Numbered from the stretch's first letter, positions 18,663 to 28,190 are shown. The stretch: 63,602 nt of DNA from Rhizobiaceae bacterium (GCA_027483885.1 JAIXTO010000214.1:1-63602); one strand, 5' to 3'. A program made the numbers and translations. The notes: generated from the letters alone by a model not told the origin.

Positions 18663-21600
18663 TCATTCCGCGGCGGTGGGGAGAGTGAGCGACGATGGGT
18701 CCGTACGGCGATCGTCATTTTCGCCGGCGGATTGTTTGGATTTCGGCTCGCGGCCGAAGAACAGCGCATAGGCGGCCGGCAGAACCAGAATGGTCAGCAC
18801 CGTGCCGACAAGAATGCCGCCCATCATGGCATAGGCAAGCGGGCCCCAGAACAGGCCGCGCGAGATGGGGATGAGCGCCAGAACAGCCACAAGCGCGGTC
18901 AGCATGATCGGCCGGAAACGCCGTACGGCCGCACCAACGATGGCTTCGGCGCGTGCCATTCCCGACGCAATATCCTGGTCGATCTGGTCAACAAGGATGA
19001 TCGAGTTTCGGATGATGATGCCAAGCAGCGCGATGACGCCGAGGATCGCCACGAAGCCGAAGGGTGCCCCGGTGATCAGCAGCGCGGCAGATGCCCCGAT
19101 GATGGCCAGCGGACCGGTCGCCAGCACCAGCATGGATTTGCCAAAATGCTGCAGCTGGATCATCAAAAGCGCGACGATGACGAACAGCATGACGGGCGCC
19201 TTGGCGGCAATCGACATCTGGCTTTCCGCCGCATCCTCGGCGCCGCCCTGGATCTCGACCTTGTAACCCGCCGGAAGCGTGCTGCGCAGATCGGCCATGC
19301 CGGCATACATCTTCAGCGCGAGATCATTGGGTTCCACGCCATCCGGCACGGTTGCCTTGACGGAGACCGCCGGCAGGCGGTCACGGCGCCACTCGATACC
19401 GTTTTCCTGCACAGGTTCCACACGGGCCACCTGAGAGATCGGCACGAAGCCGCCACTGTCCGTCGGAATATAAACCGAATCCACCGCCGTCAGCAGGTTG
19501 CGGGTCGCATCCGGTTCGCGAACGACGATGGATACGGTTTCCTCGCCATCGCGGAACTGGTCGAGCGAAGCGCCGCTCATCGTGGCGTAGAGCATCTGGC
19601 GCACGCGCTGGGAGGTGACACCAAGCGCCCGGGCGCGATCCTGATCGATGACCAGTTTCATGGCGGTGACCGGTTCCAACCAGTCGTCATGCACAGTGCC
19701 GAGGAGCGGGTTCTGATGGAACCGTTCCTTCACCTCATCGGCAATGCGGCGCACTTCGGCACGGTCGGGACCGGTCACGCGCATCTGTACGGCCCAGCCA
19801 ACCGGCGGACCGAGGAAGAGGCGATCCACCTTGCCGCGCACCGTCGGGAAATCGTCGGCAAGGATCTTGCGCAGCTTGACGATCATGCGCTCGCGCTCTT
19901 CAAGCCCGTTCGACATGATGAGAAGCTGGGCAAAATTCGGATTGCGCAGCTGCTGATCGAGCGGCAGGAAGAAACGCGGCGCGCCTTCACCAATGAAGGT
20001 GGCAACGAACTTCTTGTCCGGATCGTCCATGATCTTGGCCTCGAGCGCCTTGGCCTGGCGTTCGACTTCCGCGATCGCAGTGCCCTCGGGCAACCACATG
20101 TCGACCAGGATTTCCGGGCGCGAGGACTGCGGGAAGAAGCTCTGCGGGATGAACTTGAAGCTGTAGAGGGAGCCCGCAAACACCATCAGCGTCATCAGAA
20201 TGACGAGGAAACGGTGTTTCACCGCCCAGCCGACGGTCGCGCGCAAGCCCCGATAGAAACGGGTGTCGTAGCTGTCGTGATGGGTGCCGGCATGGGCCCG
20301 TTGCTTCAGGATCATATAACCCAGCCAGGGCGTGAAATAGACCGCGACGAACCAGGAGGTGACCAGCGCAATGCCGACGACGAAAAACAGCGAGCGCACG
20401 TATTCGCCGGCCGTCGAGGCGGCAAAGCCGACCGGAATGAAGCCGGCCGTGGTGATGAGCGTGCCGGTCAGCATCGGGAATGCGGTGGAGGAATAGGCAA
20501 ACGTGGCGGCGTCGAGCTTTTCGAGCCCCTCCTCCAGCTTGCGCTCCATCAGTTCCACCACGATCATCGCATCATCGACCAGAAGGCCGAGCGCGATGAT
20601 CAGCGCGCCAAGCGAGATGCGCTGCAGCTCGATGCCAAGCTCGTACATGATGGCAAGGGTTGCCGCGAGCACCAGCGGAATGGAGATGGCAATGACGATG
20701 CCCGAGCGCCAGCCGATGGACAGCAGCGACACCACGAGCACGATGACCAGAGCTTCGAGCAGGGCCTGCGAAAACTCGCCGACGGCCTCATGCACCACTT
20801 CCGGCTGGTTGGAGATCTGCTCCACGGCCACGCCGACCGGCAGTGCCTCTTCGAACCGCTTGTAGGTTTCCTCGACCCACTGGCCGACATCGGTCACCTT
20901 GTAACCGTTCTGCATGACCACGCCGACTTCCACGGCATCCTTGCCATTGAAGCGGAATTTGCGGTCATAGGGTTCGATCAGCCCCTTGCTGACGGTCGCG
21001 ATATCGCCGAGGCGAAACACCTGGCCGCCGCTTTTAATGCGCAGTTCGCGAATGTCTTCCGGCGTGCGCACGCCGCCCTCGACGGAGATGCGCACCGAAC
21101 GGGTTGCCGTCTGGACGGTTCCGGCGGGATCGACAGTGTTCTGGCCGGCCAGCGCGTTCTGGATATCGGTGAAGGTCAGGTTGCGCTCGGCAAGTGTCTT
21201 CGACGACACGTCGATATAGATCTTCTCGTCCTGCGCCCCGAGGATCGACACCTTCTCGACGCCCTTGGTGGCAAGCAGCATATCGCGGGCTTCGGTCGCA
21301 AAGGTCTTCAGCTCGGGATAGCTGTAACCCTCGCCGGTCAGCGCATGCAGCGTGATATAGGTATCGCCGAATTCGTCGTTGAAATAGGGGCCGAGAAGCC
21401 CGCTCGGCAGATCCTGCTCGATATCGCCGATCTTCTTGCGCACCTGATAGAAGGCGTCCGCCACCTGGGCCGAGCTGGTGTCACCCTTGATCTGCAGCGT
21501 GGTGATCGAGGTGCCAGCGCGCGTATAGGATTTCACCCAGTCGAGATGCGGGGTTTCCTGCAGCTTGCGCTCGATCTTGTTGACCACCTGATCCTGCATT

Positions 21601-21812
21601 TCCTCGATGGAAGCGCCCGGCCAGACGGCCTGCACCACCATGACGCGGAAGGTGAAATCCGGATCTTCCTTCTGGCCCATGTTCATGATGGCAAGGCCAC
21701 CGATGACGATGATGATGCCGAACAGGAAACGGCCAATGCTCGGATGGGCTATTGCCCATCGCGACAGGTTGAACGGCTGTTTACCGGATGTGTCTTTGCG
21801 GGAGGATGTCAT
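18663..21812 (-). CDS. RND-family inner-membrane efflux transporter (AcrB/HAE-1 superfamily)
   Basis: 1049 residues. Helix 1 at about residues 25-42, a large periplasmic loop, then a bundle including helix 4 with GLLVDDAMIVVE (near residue 400), whose paired aspartates relay protons in RND pumps; a second porter loop and helices 8-12 follow. The opening WAIAHPSIGRFLFG and the MGQKEDPDFTF segment place it in the divergent branch often named efflux RND permease rather than classical AcrB. Starts 28 bases after the adaptor gene. Substrate unknown; drugs, solvents or organic acids are possible. No outer-membrane channel gene is nearby. Confidence 0.92.
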   Translation of the reverse strand: MTSSRKDTSGKQPFNLSRWAIAHPSIGRFLFGIIIVIGGLAIMNMGQKEDPDFTFRVMVVQAVWPGASIEEMQDQVVNKIERKLQETPHLDWVKSYTRAGTSITTLQIKGDTSSAQVADAFYQVRKKIGDIEQDLPSGLLGPYFNDEFGDTYITLHALTGEGYSYPELKTFATEARDMLLATKGVEKVSILGAQDEKIYIDVSSKTLAERNLTFTDIQNALAGQNTVDPAGTVQTATRSVRISVEGGVRTPEDIRELRIKSGGQVFRLGDIATVSKGLIEPYDRKFRFNGKDAVEVGVVMQNGYKVTDVGQWVEETYKRFEEALPVGVAVEQISNQPEVVHEAVGEFSQALLEALVIVLVVSLLSIGWRSGIVIAISIPLVLAATLAIMYELGIELQRISLGALIIALGLLVDDAMIVVELMERKLEEGLEKLDAATFAYSSTAFPMLTGTLITTAGFIPVGFAASTAGEYVRSLFFVVGIALVTSWFVAVYFTPWLGYMILKQRAHAGTHHDSYDTRFYRGLRATVGWAVKHRFLVILMTLMVFAGSLYSFKFIPQSFFPQSSRPEILVDMWLPEGTAIAEVERQAKALEAKIMDDPDKKFVATFIGEGAPRFFLPLDQQLRNPNFAQLLIMSNGLEERERMIVKLRKILADDFPTVRGKVDRLFLGPPVGWAVQMRVTGPDRAEVRRIADEVKERFHQNPLLGTVHDDWLEPVTAMKLVIDQDRARALGVTSQRVRQMLYATMSGASLDQFRDGEETVSIVVREPDATRNLLTAVDSVYIPTDSGGFVPISQVARVEPVQENGIEWRRDRLPAVSVKATVPDGVEPNDLALKMYAGMADLRSTLPAGYKVEIQGGAEDAAESQMSIAAKAPVMLFVIVALLMIQLQHFGKSMLVLATGPLAIIGASAALLITGAPFGFVAILGVIALLGIIIRNSIILVDQIDQDIASGMARAEAIVGAAVRRFRPIMLTALVAVLALIPISRGLFWGPLAYAMMGGILVGTVLTILVLPAAYALFFGREPKSKQSAGENDDRRTDPSSLTLPTAAE

Positions 21813-21840
21813 GGCTTTTTTCCTGGCCTCAACCGCGGCT

Positions 21841-22974
21841 TCAAGAACGGGCCGGAGGCGTGGACTGAGCCTCGCCTGCCGTTTCGGGCGCCTGCTGATA
21901 GAGGCGGATCTTCATGTCCTCGCGCATGAACTGCGTACCGGCGGCCACCACGACATCACCCTCGGCAATGCCCTCGGTCACGCGCACACCGTCATCGGAG
22001 AAACCGCCAACGGTGATCGGGCGCATATGGACCGTGCCTGTGGTCTGGTCGAAGACCCAGACGACGGGCTTGCCATCCTGTTTGGCAAGCGCCGGGAGCG
22101 GCAGAACATAGGCGGGGGTGGCACCATCGGTGTTTGCTCTTACCGTTGCGGTCATGCCGAGACGCACCTGCGGATCATCAGGCAGGCTGACCCGCACGGC
22201 AAAGGTGCGGGACTGGCTGCTGGCGCTGCCGGCGATTTCGCGCACCTTGCCATCGAGCGTCAGGCCGCTTGTGGACCAGAAGGTGATCTTCACCACCTTG
22301 CCCGGGGAAAACTGCGCGATATCGACTTCGGGAACGGCAATTTCGACTTCCTTTGCGCCATCGGCTGCAACGGTGACGACGGAAGAGCCGGCAGCAACCA
22401 CCTGGCCAGCTTCCGCGTTGACGGCGGTCACAATGCCATCGACACCGGCCTTGAGGCTGGCATAGGCCACCTTGTTGCGGGCCTGTTCGAGTGCCGAGAC
22501 GGCGGCATCGCGCGCGGCAACAGCCTGATCCTGCGACAGTTGGCTCTGCTCAAGCGAAGATTGCGAGGTGACGTTCTTTTCCTGCAGGATCTCGGCGCGG
22601 CGTAACGCAAGCCGGGTGATATCCACCTGCTTCTGGGCAGACGCCAGTTCGGCCTCCGCCTGGCGTACGGACAGTTCGTAATCGACAGGGTCGAGGCGCG
22701 CGAGCAGATCGTCGGACTTTACCCGTTGACCGACATCGACCAGGCGCTCCGTGATCTTGCCGTCGACCCGGAAGCCGAGTGCGATTTCACGGCGCGCCTT
22801 GACGGCGCCGGAATATTGCAGAAGGCGCCCCTCGTCGGGGGCTGCCACCGTGACGACCTTGACCGGCCGCACATCCGGGGTACTTGCCTGTTTTTCCTCG
22901 CTGCAACCCGCAAGCGCTGCCAGCGAAACGGCCAGCACGATTTTGGTCCACGACATCGTCTTTAGCGCCAACAT
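21841..22974 (-). CDS. RND efflux periplasmic adaptor (membrane fusion) lipoprotein
   Basis: 377 residues. The N-terminus has a lipoprotein signal with lipobox LAGC (Cys near residue 23). The order is biotinyl/lipoyl half-motif (ALGFRVDGKITERLVDVGQ), alpha-hairpin (about 95-165), second lipoyl half and beta-barrel domain, as in AcrA/MexA-type adaptors. ATG at 22974 has AGGAG seven bases upstream; an internal ATG at 22956 is less well served. Follows the TetR gene on the same strand and links the RND pump to an outer-membrane channel encoded elsewhere. Confidence 0.92.
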   Translation of the reverse strand: MLALKTMSWTKIVLAVSLAALAGCSEEKQASTPDVRPVKVVTVAAPDEGRLLQYSGAVKARREIALGFRVDGKITERLVDVGQRVKSDDLLARLDPVDYELSVRQAEAELASAQKQVDITRLALRRAEILQEKNVTSQSSLEQSQLSQDQAVAARDAAVSALEQARNKVAYASLKAGVDGIVTAVNAEAGQVVAAGSSVVTVAADGAKEVEIAVPEVDIAQFSPGKVVKITFWSTSGLTLDGKVREIAGSASSQSRTFAVRVSLPDDPQVRLGMTATVRANTDGATPAYVLPLPALAKQDGKPVVWVFDQTTGTVHMRPITVGGFSDDGVRVTEGIAEGDVVVAAGTQFMREDMKIRLYQQAPETAGEAQSTPPARS

Positions 22975-23032
22975 TGACGGCTCCTACCGAAATTCTAAGA
23001 GGGATCGTGCGGATCCACTGCCTTTTTAGGTT

Positions 23033-23638
23033 TTATCTGAGGGCGCGCAGGATGAAGGCAGCCAGATCCACCGGCGCGGCCACTTCATCCTGCGTCATTT
23101 TCTTCGAGACAATTTGCGGGTGACAGAGAGCCGTTGACGCCTGCATGAAGCATTCAGCCGACAGCAGGCTGTCCTGCGCACGGAACTCGCCTGCCGCAAT
23201 ACCATCCTCGATAATCGAGCGGATCAAGTCGCGCAGACGCGCAATATGTTCCTGGATCACCTGCCATTGCTGCTCCATGGCGACCATCACCATTTCATGA
23301 ACCTTTTCCTCGTCCAGCATCGTTTCGACCGTGACGCGATGCTGGAGAAGAAGATGATTTGTCAGCCGTTCCGCCGCAGACGCGCTTTCGCGCGCATTGG
23401 CGGAAAGGACGGCATACTGCTGCTCCAGCATGCGCCGGGCTATCGCCTGGTGGATCTCTGCTTTCGAAGAGAAGAACCGGTAGATATTGGCCGGCGACAT
23501 GGACAGTTCGCGCGCCACATCCGCAACATTCGTCTTGGCATAGCCATAATGCATGAACAGGCGCTCGGCCGTATCGAGGATACGCTGCACGTTGTCCTTG
23601 CGCGTGGTGTCCTGGGTCGGGGTGGGCTGATCGTTCAT
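23033..23638 (-). CDS. TetR-family regulator of the RND efflux operon
   Basis: 201 residues. TetR_N helix-turn-helix at about residues 15-62 (AERLFMHYGYAKTNVADVA, then MSPANIYRFFSSKAEI). The C-terminal ligand domain is of the unassigned TetR_C type. Encoded immediately upstream of, and co-directional with, the adaptor and pump genes, so it probably represses its own operon. A near-perfect dyad lies 21 bases before its start. Confidence 0.88.
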   Translation of the reverse strand: MNDQPTPTQDTTRKDNVQRILDTAERLFMHYGYAKTNVADVARELSMSPANIYRFFSSKAEIHQAIARRMLEQQYAVLSANARESASAAERLTNHLLLQHRVTVETMLDEEKVHEMVMVAMEQQWQVIQEHIARLRDLIRSIIEDGIAAGEFRAQDSLLSAECFMQASTALCHPQIVSKKMTQDEVAAPVDLAAFILRALR

Positions 23639-23658
23639 GAAAGCTTTCAGATGACGAC

Positions 23659-23680
23659 TGACGAATTTATAATTTCGTCA
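23659..23680. promoter_or_regulatory. Candidate TetR operator
   Basis: TGACGAA at 23659-23665 and TTCGTCA at 23674-23680 form a 22-base dyad with 20 of 22 positions symmetric, the size of a TetR-family operator. It stands just upstream of the tetR start. A partial second copy, GACGAA-TTTTGTC, follows at about 23695. Confidence 0.6.
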
Positions 23681-23733
23681 CTCGTATCACGAAGACGAAT
23701 TTTGTCAATCGGCATCCTTTAGCTGACTTGTCT

Positions 23734-23758
23734 GGAACCATTTCAGGGTTGAGTAGTT
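23734..23758 (+). promoter_or_regulatory. EcfG-type promoter, hybrid histidine kinase gene
   Basis: GGAAC (23734-23738), 16 bases, AGTT (23755-23758). The -10 differs from the CGTT consensus at its first base. It lies about 40 bases before the ATG at 23797 and would be inside the gene if the TTG at 23728 were the start. Confidence 0.5.
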
Positions 23759-23796
23759 ATGAATTGTCGCCAAATACGCGCGAAGATGAGGGTGCA

Positions 23797-25353
23797 ATGG
23801 CCGATGGCCTCCAAGGGCAGCTGGAGACGCGGGATCACGACCGGCTGCTCATCAATTCCATAAGCGATTATGCCATCTACATGATCGACCCCGATGGTTA
23901 TGTGGCAAGCTGGAACCCCGGAGCGCAGAGGGTGAAGGGTTATGCCGCGTCCGAAATCATCGGCGCGCATTTTTCACGCTTCTATTCCGAGGAGGATCTG
24001 TCTGCCGGTGAACCGGCACGGGGGCTAGCGATTGCCCGCAGCACAGGCCGCTTCGAAAAGGAAGGCTGGCGCATCCGCAAGGATGGCAGCCGCTTCTGGG
24101 CCAATGTTGTCATCGACGCCATCCGCAACGAAACAGGCACGCTTCTCGGCTTTGCCAAGATCACGCGAGACATCAGCGAAAAGCGCGAAACGCAGCTGGC
24201 GCTCGCCAAGGCGCGTGAAGACCTGTTCCAGGCGCAGAAGCTGGAAGCCATCGGCCAGCTGACCGGCGGCATTGCGCATGATTTCAACAATTTGCTGATG
24301 GCCGTACTCGGCAGCCTGCAGATCCTGCAGAAGCGTCTGCCCGACGATCCGCAGCTGACGCCGCTTGTGACCAATGCCATTCGCGGCGCCGAGCGAGGTG
24401 CCGCGCTGACGCAGCGGCTGCTGGCCTTTTCGCGCCGCCAGGAACTCGACGTGCGCGCCGTCGATGTGGAGGAACTGATCCACGGCATGCTGGAACTGGT
24501 ACGCCGATCGCTGGACGCCAACACGGTGATCGACGTGGCCTGCGAACCGGGCCTGCCGCGCATTCTGACCGATGCCAACCAGTTCGAGACGGCGCTGATC
24601 AACCTTATCGTCAATGCGCGCGATGCCATGCCGTCGGGCGGCACGATCCGTCTATCGGCAGCCACCAGGCAGGTCCCGAAGCCGCGGGGTCTGTTGGCAG
24701 CCGGTACTCATGTCGCCATTTCGGTGAGCGATACCGGCGAAGGCATGGATGAAGAAACACGGGCGCGCGCAACGAGCCCGTTCTTCACCACCAAGGGAAT
24801 AGGCAAAGGGACCGGACTTGGTCTATCAATGGTGCAAGGCCTGACGGAACAATCCGGCGGGCAATTGCTGCTGGAAAGCGAAAAAGGTGTGGGCACCACC
24901 GTTTCGATGCTGCTGCCTGCGGTCGTCGCGGAGGATGCCGCACACCTGTTGCCGAAGGAAGAGGTGACCCTCGTGAATGACATGCCCCATCTCCACCGCG
25001 CGCTGACCATTCTGGCCGTCGATGACGATGCGCTGGTCCTCATGAACACGACGCTGATGCTGGAAGACCTCGGCCATACGGTGATCGAGGCCTATAATGG
25101 CGAAGAAGCGCTGAAGGTTCTGGAAGCCGGCCAGGTGGTGGATATGGTGATCACCGACCATTCGATGCCAAAGATGACGGGCGCCGAGCTTGCCCACCGC
25201 ATTCGTGCAACACAGCCGCAGCTGCCGATCGTGCTGGCAACCGGTTATGCGGAACTTCCCTCCGGTGAAACCATCCAGCTGCCCCGCCTGCCAAAGCCGT
25301 TTTCCCAGCAGCAGCTGAAGGCCTCCATCGTCTCTGCGCTGCAGGCAGGCTGA
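23797..25353 (+). CDS. PAS hybrid sensor histidine kinase/response regulator
   Basis: 518 residues from the ATG at 23797 (GAGGG about six bases upstream); an in-frame TTG at 23728 is rejected because an EcfG-type promoter lies between the two. Order: PAS domain (about 15-130, with IYMIDPDGYVASWNPGA), HisKA with phosphoacceptor His near 161 (GGIAHDFNNLL), HATPase with DTGEGMD and a GKGTGLGLSM G-box, then a C-terminal REC domain with phosphorylatable Asp near 454 (VITDHSMPKMTG). No membrane segment, so a cytoplasmic sensor. The output is unknown; it opens the stress-associated cluster and may feed phosphate into a separate regulator. Confidence 0.88.
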   Translation: MADGLQGQLETRDHDRLLINSISDYAIYMIDPDGYVASWNPGAQRVKGYAASEIIGAHFSRFYSEEDLSAGEPARGLAIARSTGRFEKEGWRIRKDGSRFWANVVIDAIRNETGTLLGFAKITRDISEKRETQLALAKAREDLFQAQKLEAIGQLTGGIAHDFNNLLMAVLGSLQILQKRLPDDPQLTPLVTNAIRGAERGAALTQRLLAFSRRQELDVRAVDVEELIHGMLELVRRSLDANTVIDVACEPGLPRILTDANQFETALINLIVNARDAMPSGGTIRLSAATRQVPKPRGLLAAGTHVAISVSDTGEGMDEETRARATSPFFTTKGIGKGTGLGLSMVQGLTEQSGGQLLLESEKGVGTTVSMLLPAVVAEDAAHLLPKEEVTLVNDMPHLHRALTILAVDDDALVLMNTTLMLEDLGHTVIEAYNGEEALKVLEAGQVVDMVITDHSMPKMTGAELAHRIRATQPQLPIVLATGYAELPSGETIQLPRLPKPFSQQQLKASIVSALQAG

Positions 25354-25375
25354 ACCAACATCGTCCTGAAGCGTT
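25351..25375 (+). promoter_or_regulatory. EcfG-type promoter, BON protein gene
   Basis: TGAAC (one mismatch to GGAAC), 16 bases, CGTT at 25372-25375, overlapping the stop codon of the upstream kinase gene and 31 bases before the BON gene start. Confidence 0.45.
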
Positions 25376-25406
25376 AAGGCAGACCGCAACGTCAGGAGGA
25401 TGCCCC

Positions 25407-25682
25407 ATGGTTTTTAAACCACAGACCTTTCATGAACAGGAGCCGACGGTGGAGCGCGAGGTTCCGACGCAAGCGGTGCTTGAGAGCGACGTTGCAGCAG
25501 CCCTTGCAGGCGCCGGCGGACTTGATGCGACGGATGTGACCGTTGTCGTCAAGGGATCGCAGGTAAATCTAGCCGGCACCGTGCTGCGCCCGCAAGAGGT
25601 CGCCCGCGCCGAGGAAGTTGCCCTCTCCGTGCCGGGCATCCGATCGGTCGTCAACAGCATCACTGCACAGCAACCCCTCTGA
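25407..25682 (+). CDS. BON-domain protein
   Basis: 91 residues. A single BON domain (about 25-88) with the DVTVVVKGSQVNLAGTVLRPQE and GIRSVVNSI elements seen in OsmY-type proteins, here without a signal peptide, so probably cytoplasmic. Start ATG has AGGAGG seven bases before it. BON proteins are commonly stress induced and bind membranes or lipids. A weak EcfG-type promoter precedes it, and a bidirectional terminator follows. Confidence 0.82.
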   Translation: MVFKPQTFHEQEPTVEREVPTQAVLESDVAAALAGAGGLDATDVTVVVKGSQVNLAGTVLRPQEVARAEEVALSVPGIRSVVNSITAQQPL

Positions 25683-25701
25683 TATCCTCTCTTTGAACGA
25701 C

Positions 25702-25736
25702 AAAGCCCGGCGCGTGAGGTTCACGCGCCGGGCTTT
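25702..25736. terminator. Bidirectional terminator between the BON gene and gcd
   Basis: AAAGCCCGGCGCGTGA pairs with TTCACGCGCCGGGCTTT-side bases around a tiny loop, with A and T runs on either side. It serves both converging genes. Confidence 0.9.
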
Positions 25737-25758
25737 CTGTTTTGTCCGAACCTGATGC

Positions 25759-28104
25759 TTAGCGCGGAAGCGCGTAGGCGATGACATAGTCACCGGGCTT
25801 GGTACCGACCGAGCCGTGCCCACCGGCCACCATCACCACGAACTGACGGCCATCTTCCACCGAATAGGTCATCGGGGTGGACTGGCCACCGGCCGGAAGC
25901 CGTGCTTCCCACAGCTGCTCGCCATTGGTGAGGTTGTAGGCGCGCAGATAGTCATCGACGGCAGCCCCGAGGAAGGCGACGCCACCCTTGGTGATCATCG
26001 GGCCACCGATGCCGGGAACGCCAAGCTTGAAGGGCAGCGGCAGCGGCGTCATGTCGTAGACGGTGCCGTTCTTCAGCTTGTAGGCGATGTCGCCGGTGCG
26101 CAGGTTGGTCCCTGCGACATATCCCCAAGGCGGCGCCTGGCAGGGGATCTGCAGCGGGCCGAGGAAAGGCCCCATGCGCACGGCATAAGGTGCGCCTTCA
26201 TTGCGGTTCAGCCCCTGTTCGGACCCCTTCTCGTCAGACCCCTTCGGCGGGACTTCCGAGCGCGGAACGAGCTGCGAGGTGAAGGCAAGGTAGGTCGGCA
26301 TGCCGAACATCACCATGCGCTCCGGATCGACGGCAACCGAGCCCCAATTGAACGTGCCGAAATTGCCGGGATAAACGATCGAGCCCTGCAGCGACGGCGG
26401 CGTGTACTGGCCTTCGTATTTCAGCTGCTTCAGGCGGATGCGGCACACCATCTGGTCAAACATGGTGACGCCCCACATGTCGCGGCCTTCCAGCGTGCGC
26501 GGGCGAAAGTTGAGCGCCGAGATCGGCTGCGTCGGCGATGTGCGGTCTTCCGGGATCGCGCCGCCGGGGGCCGGCTGTTCGCTGACATCGATGATCGGCT
26601 CGCCGGTGCGACGGTCGAGCACGTAGATGTCGCCCTGCTTGGTCGGGCCGATGAGGGCCGGCACCTGCGTGCCATCGGCCTTGGTCAGGTCCATCAGCAC
26701 CGGTTGGGCCGGCACGTCCATGTCCCAGAGGTCATGATGCACGGTCTGGCGTACCCAGCGATCCGCACCGGTGTTGATATCGAGTGCGACGATGGAGGAC
26801 GAATATTTCTCGACGCTTTCCGAGCGGTTCATGCCGAGCTGGTCGGGCACCTGGTTGCCGAGCGGAATATAGACGAGCCCGAGCGCCTCGTCATAGCTGA
26901 AGACGGACCAGCTGTTGGGCGAGTTGGTCGTATAGCTCTGACCCTCCGGCAGAGGTGCTGTCTGCGTCGGATTGCCCGAATCCCAGTTCCACACGAGGGC
27001 ACCGGTCTTCACGTCGAATGCTCGGATGACGCCGGACTGCGAATGCGTGGAGTAGTTGTCGTTGACGGCACCGCCGATGATGATCTTGCCGCCGACGATG
27101 ACCGGGGGCGAGGTCGAATAATAATAACCGGCCGGATTATAGCGCATGCCGGCCTGCAGGTGCAGCGTACCCTGGTCTGCAAAATCCGTACAAACTTCGC
27201 CGTTCTTTGCATCGAGTGCGATCAGGCGGGCATCCGATGTCGGCAGATAGACGCGGGTTGCGCACGCAGCATCCGGCGCGGCGGCCGGATCGGCATAATA
27301 GGTCACGCCGCGGCACGTCTGGTGCTGGCGATCCGGGTTCAGGCCGGAATTGCTGTCGAACTTCCACTGCTGCTTGCCGGTGGTCGCATCGATGGCGATG
27401 GCCCAGTTGTGCGGCGTGCAGACGTAAAGCGAATTTCCAACCTTGAGCGGCGTCACCTGATAGGTGGTTTCACCCACATCCTGCGGCAACTTCACGTCAC
27501 CGGTCTGGAAACGCCAGACTTCCTGCAGATTGGCCACGTTTTCGACATTGACCTGATCCAGCGGCGAGTAACGCTGGCCATAGGGCGTGCGACCATACTG
27601 GTGCCATTCGCCGGGCGGAACGTCTCCTCCGAGGTTTGGCGCCGCTGCGATCTGCTCTTCGGGCAGATTACCATGCGTGTCCGTTGTGTTGATCACCATC
27701 GAAAGCCCTGCAATGACGATGGCAAGCGCAACGGAGGCGGCGAGCGGGCCGGCGCTTGCGCCGTAGCGGAAGCCGGTCGTCGGGCTTTTGAAGCCGAGCG
27801 GCCTGCGGATCCATGGCGTCAACAGCCACATGCCGAGCACGATGATGACCCCACCGCGCGGACCAAGCTGCCACCAGTCGAAACCAACCTCCCAGAGCGA
27901 CCATCCGAGCGAACCGAGGATGATCAGCGCATAAAGCCAGAGCGCTGCAGCGCGGCGCAGGAAAAGCAGGAGGGCGGTGAGGAGAAAAGCAATGCCGGTG
28001 ATGAGGTAATAGGCGCTGTCACCCAGCATCAAAAGCTGGGCGCCACCGGCGGCCAGAGCAATCCCGATCAAGGAGAACAGGACCGCTGTGATCGTAACGG
28101 ACAT
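25759..28104 (-). CDS. gcd: Membrane-bound PQQ-dependent glucose dehydrogenase
   Basis: 781 residues, typical of membrane GDH. Five N-terminal helices (residues 1-140) anchor it to the inner membrane; the rest is an eight-bladed quinoprotein propeller in the periplasm, with HQYGRTPYGQRYSPL at the domain start and W-docking motifs such as NWAIAIDATTGKQQWKF. Oxidises D-glucose to gluconolactone and passes electrons to ubiquinone; PQQ must be made or taken up through genes outside the window. Upstream and on the same strand is the ECF sigma gene; a possible EcfG-type promoter lies in the gap. Confidence 0.95.
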   Translation of the reverse strand: MSVTITAVLFSLIGIALAAGGAQLLMLGDSAYYLITGIAFLLTALLLFLRRAAALWLYALIILGSLGWSLWEVGFDWWQLGPRGGVIIVLGMWLLTPWIRRPLGFKSPTTGFRYGASAGPLAASVALAIVIAGLSMVINTTDTHGNLPEEQIAAAPNLGGDVPPGEWHQYGRTPYGQRYSPLDQVNVENVANLQEVWRFQTGDVKLPQDVGETTYQVTPLKVGNSLYVCTPHNWAIAIDATTGKQQWKFDSNSGLNPDRQHQTCRGVTYYADPAAAPDAACATRVYLPTSDARLIALDAKNGEVCTDFADQGTLHLQAGMRYNPAGYYYSTSPPVIVGGKIIIGGAVNDNYSTHSQSGVIRAFDVKTGALVWNWDSGNPTQTAPLPEGQSYTTNSPNSWSVFSYDEALGLVYIPLGNQVPDQLGMNRSESVEKYSSSIVALDINTGADRWVRQTVHHDLWDMDVPAQPVLMDLTKADGTQVPALIGPTKQGDIYVLDRRTGEPIIDVSEQPAPGGAIPEDRTSPTQPISALNFRPRTLEGRDMWGVTMFDQMVCRIRLKQLKYEGQYTPPSLQGSIVYPGNFGTFNWGSVAVDPERMVMFGMPTYLAFTSQLVPRSEVPPKGSDEKGSEQGLNRNEGAPYAVRMGPFLGPLQIPCQAPPWGYVAGTNLRTGDIAYKLKNGTVYDMTPLPLPFKLGVPGIGGPMITKGGVAFLGAAVDDYLRAYNLTNGEQLWEARLPAGGQSTPMTYSVEDGRQFVVMVAGGHGSVGTKPGDYVIAYALPR

Positions 28105-28165
28105 ATCGAAAATCCCAAAAATTAGGTGTGCAGAAGGTACGGCTGAGGGTCATACCCGCCGGGGT

Positions 28166-28190
28166 AACTGCACGCGGCGCAAAAGGTTCC
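28166..28190 (-). promoter_or_regulatory. Possible EcfG-type promoter of gcd
   Basis: On the minus strand GGAAC (28190-28186), 16 bases, AGTT (28169-28166), about 60 bases before gcd. Confidence 0.4.

Noticed and set aside
18273..21929. Very long plus-strand open frame (1218 codons)
   Set aside because: It runs antisense to the RND transporter gene; its translation is rich in His, Arg and Asp with no domain, while the minus-strand frame is a clear 1049-residue pump.
25816..28125. 769-codon plus-strand frame
   Set aside because: Antisense shadow of gcd, whose minus-strand protein is a well recognised quinoprotein.
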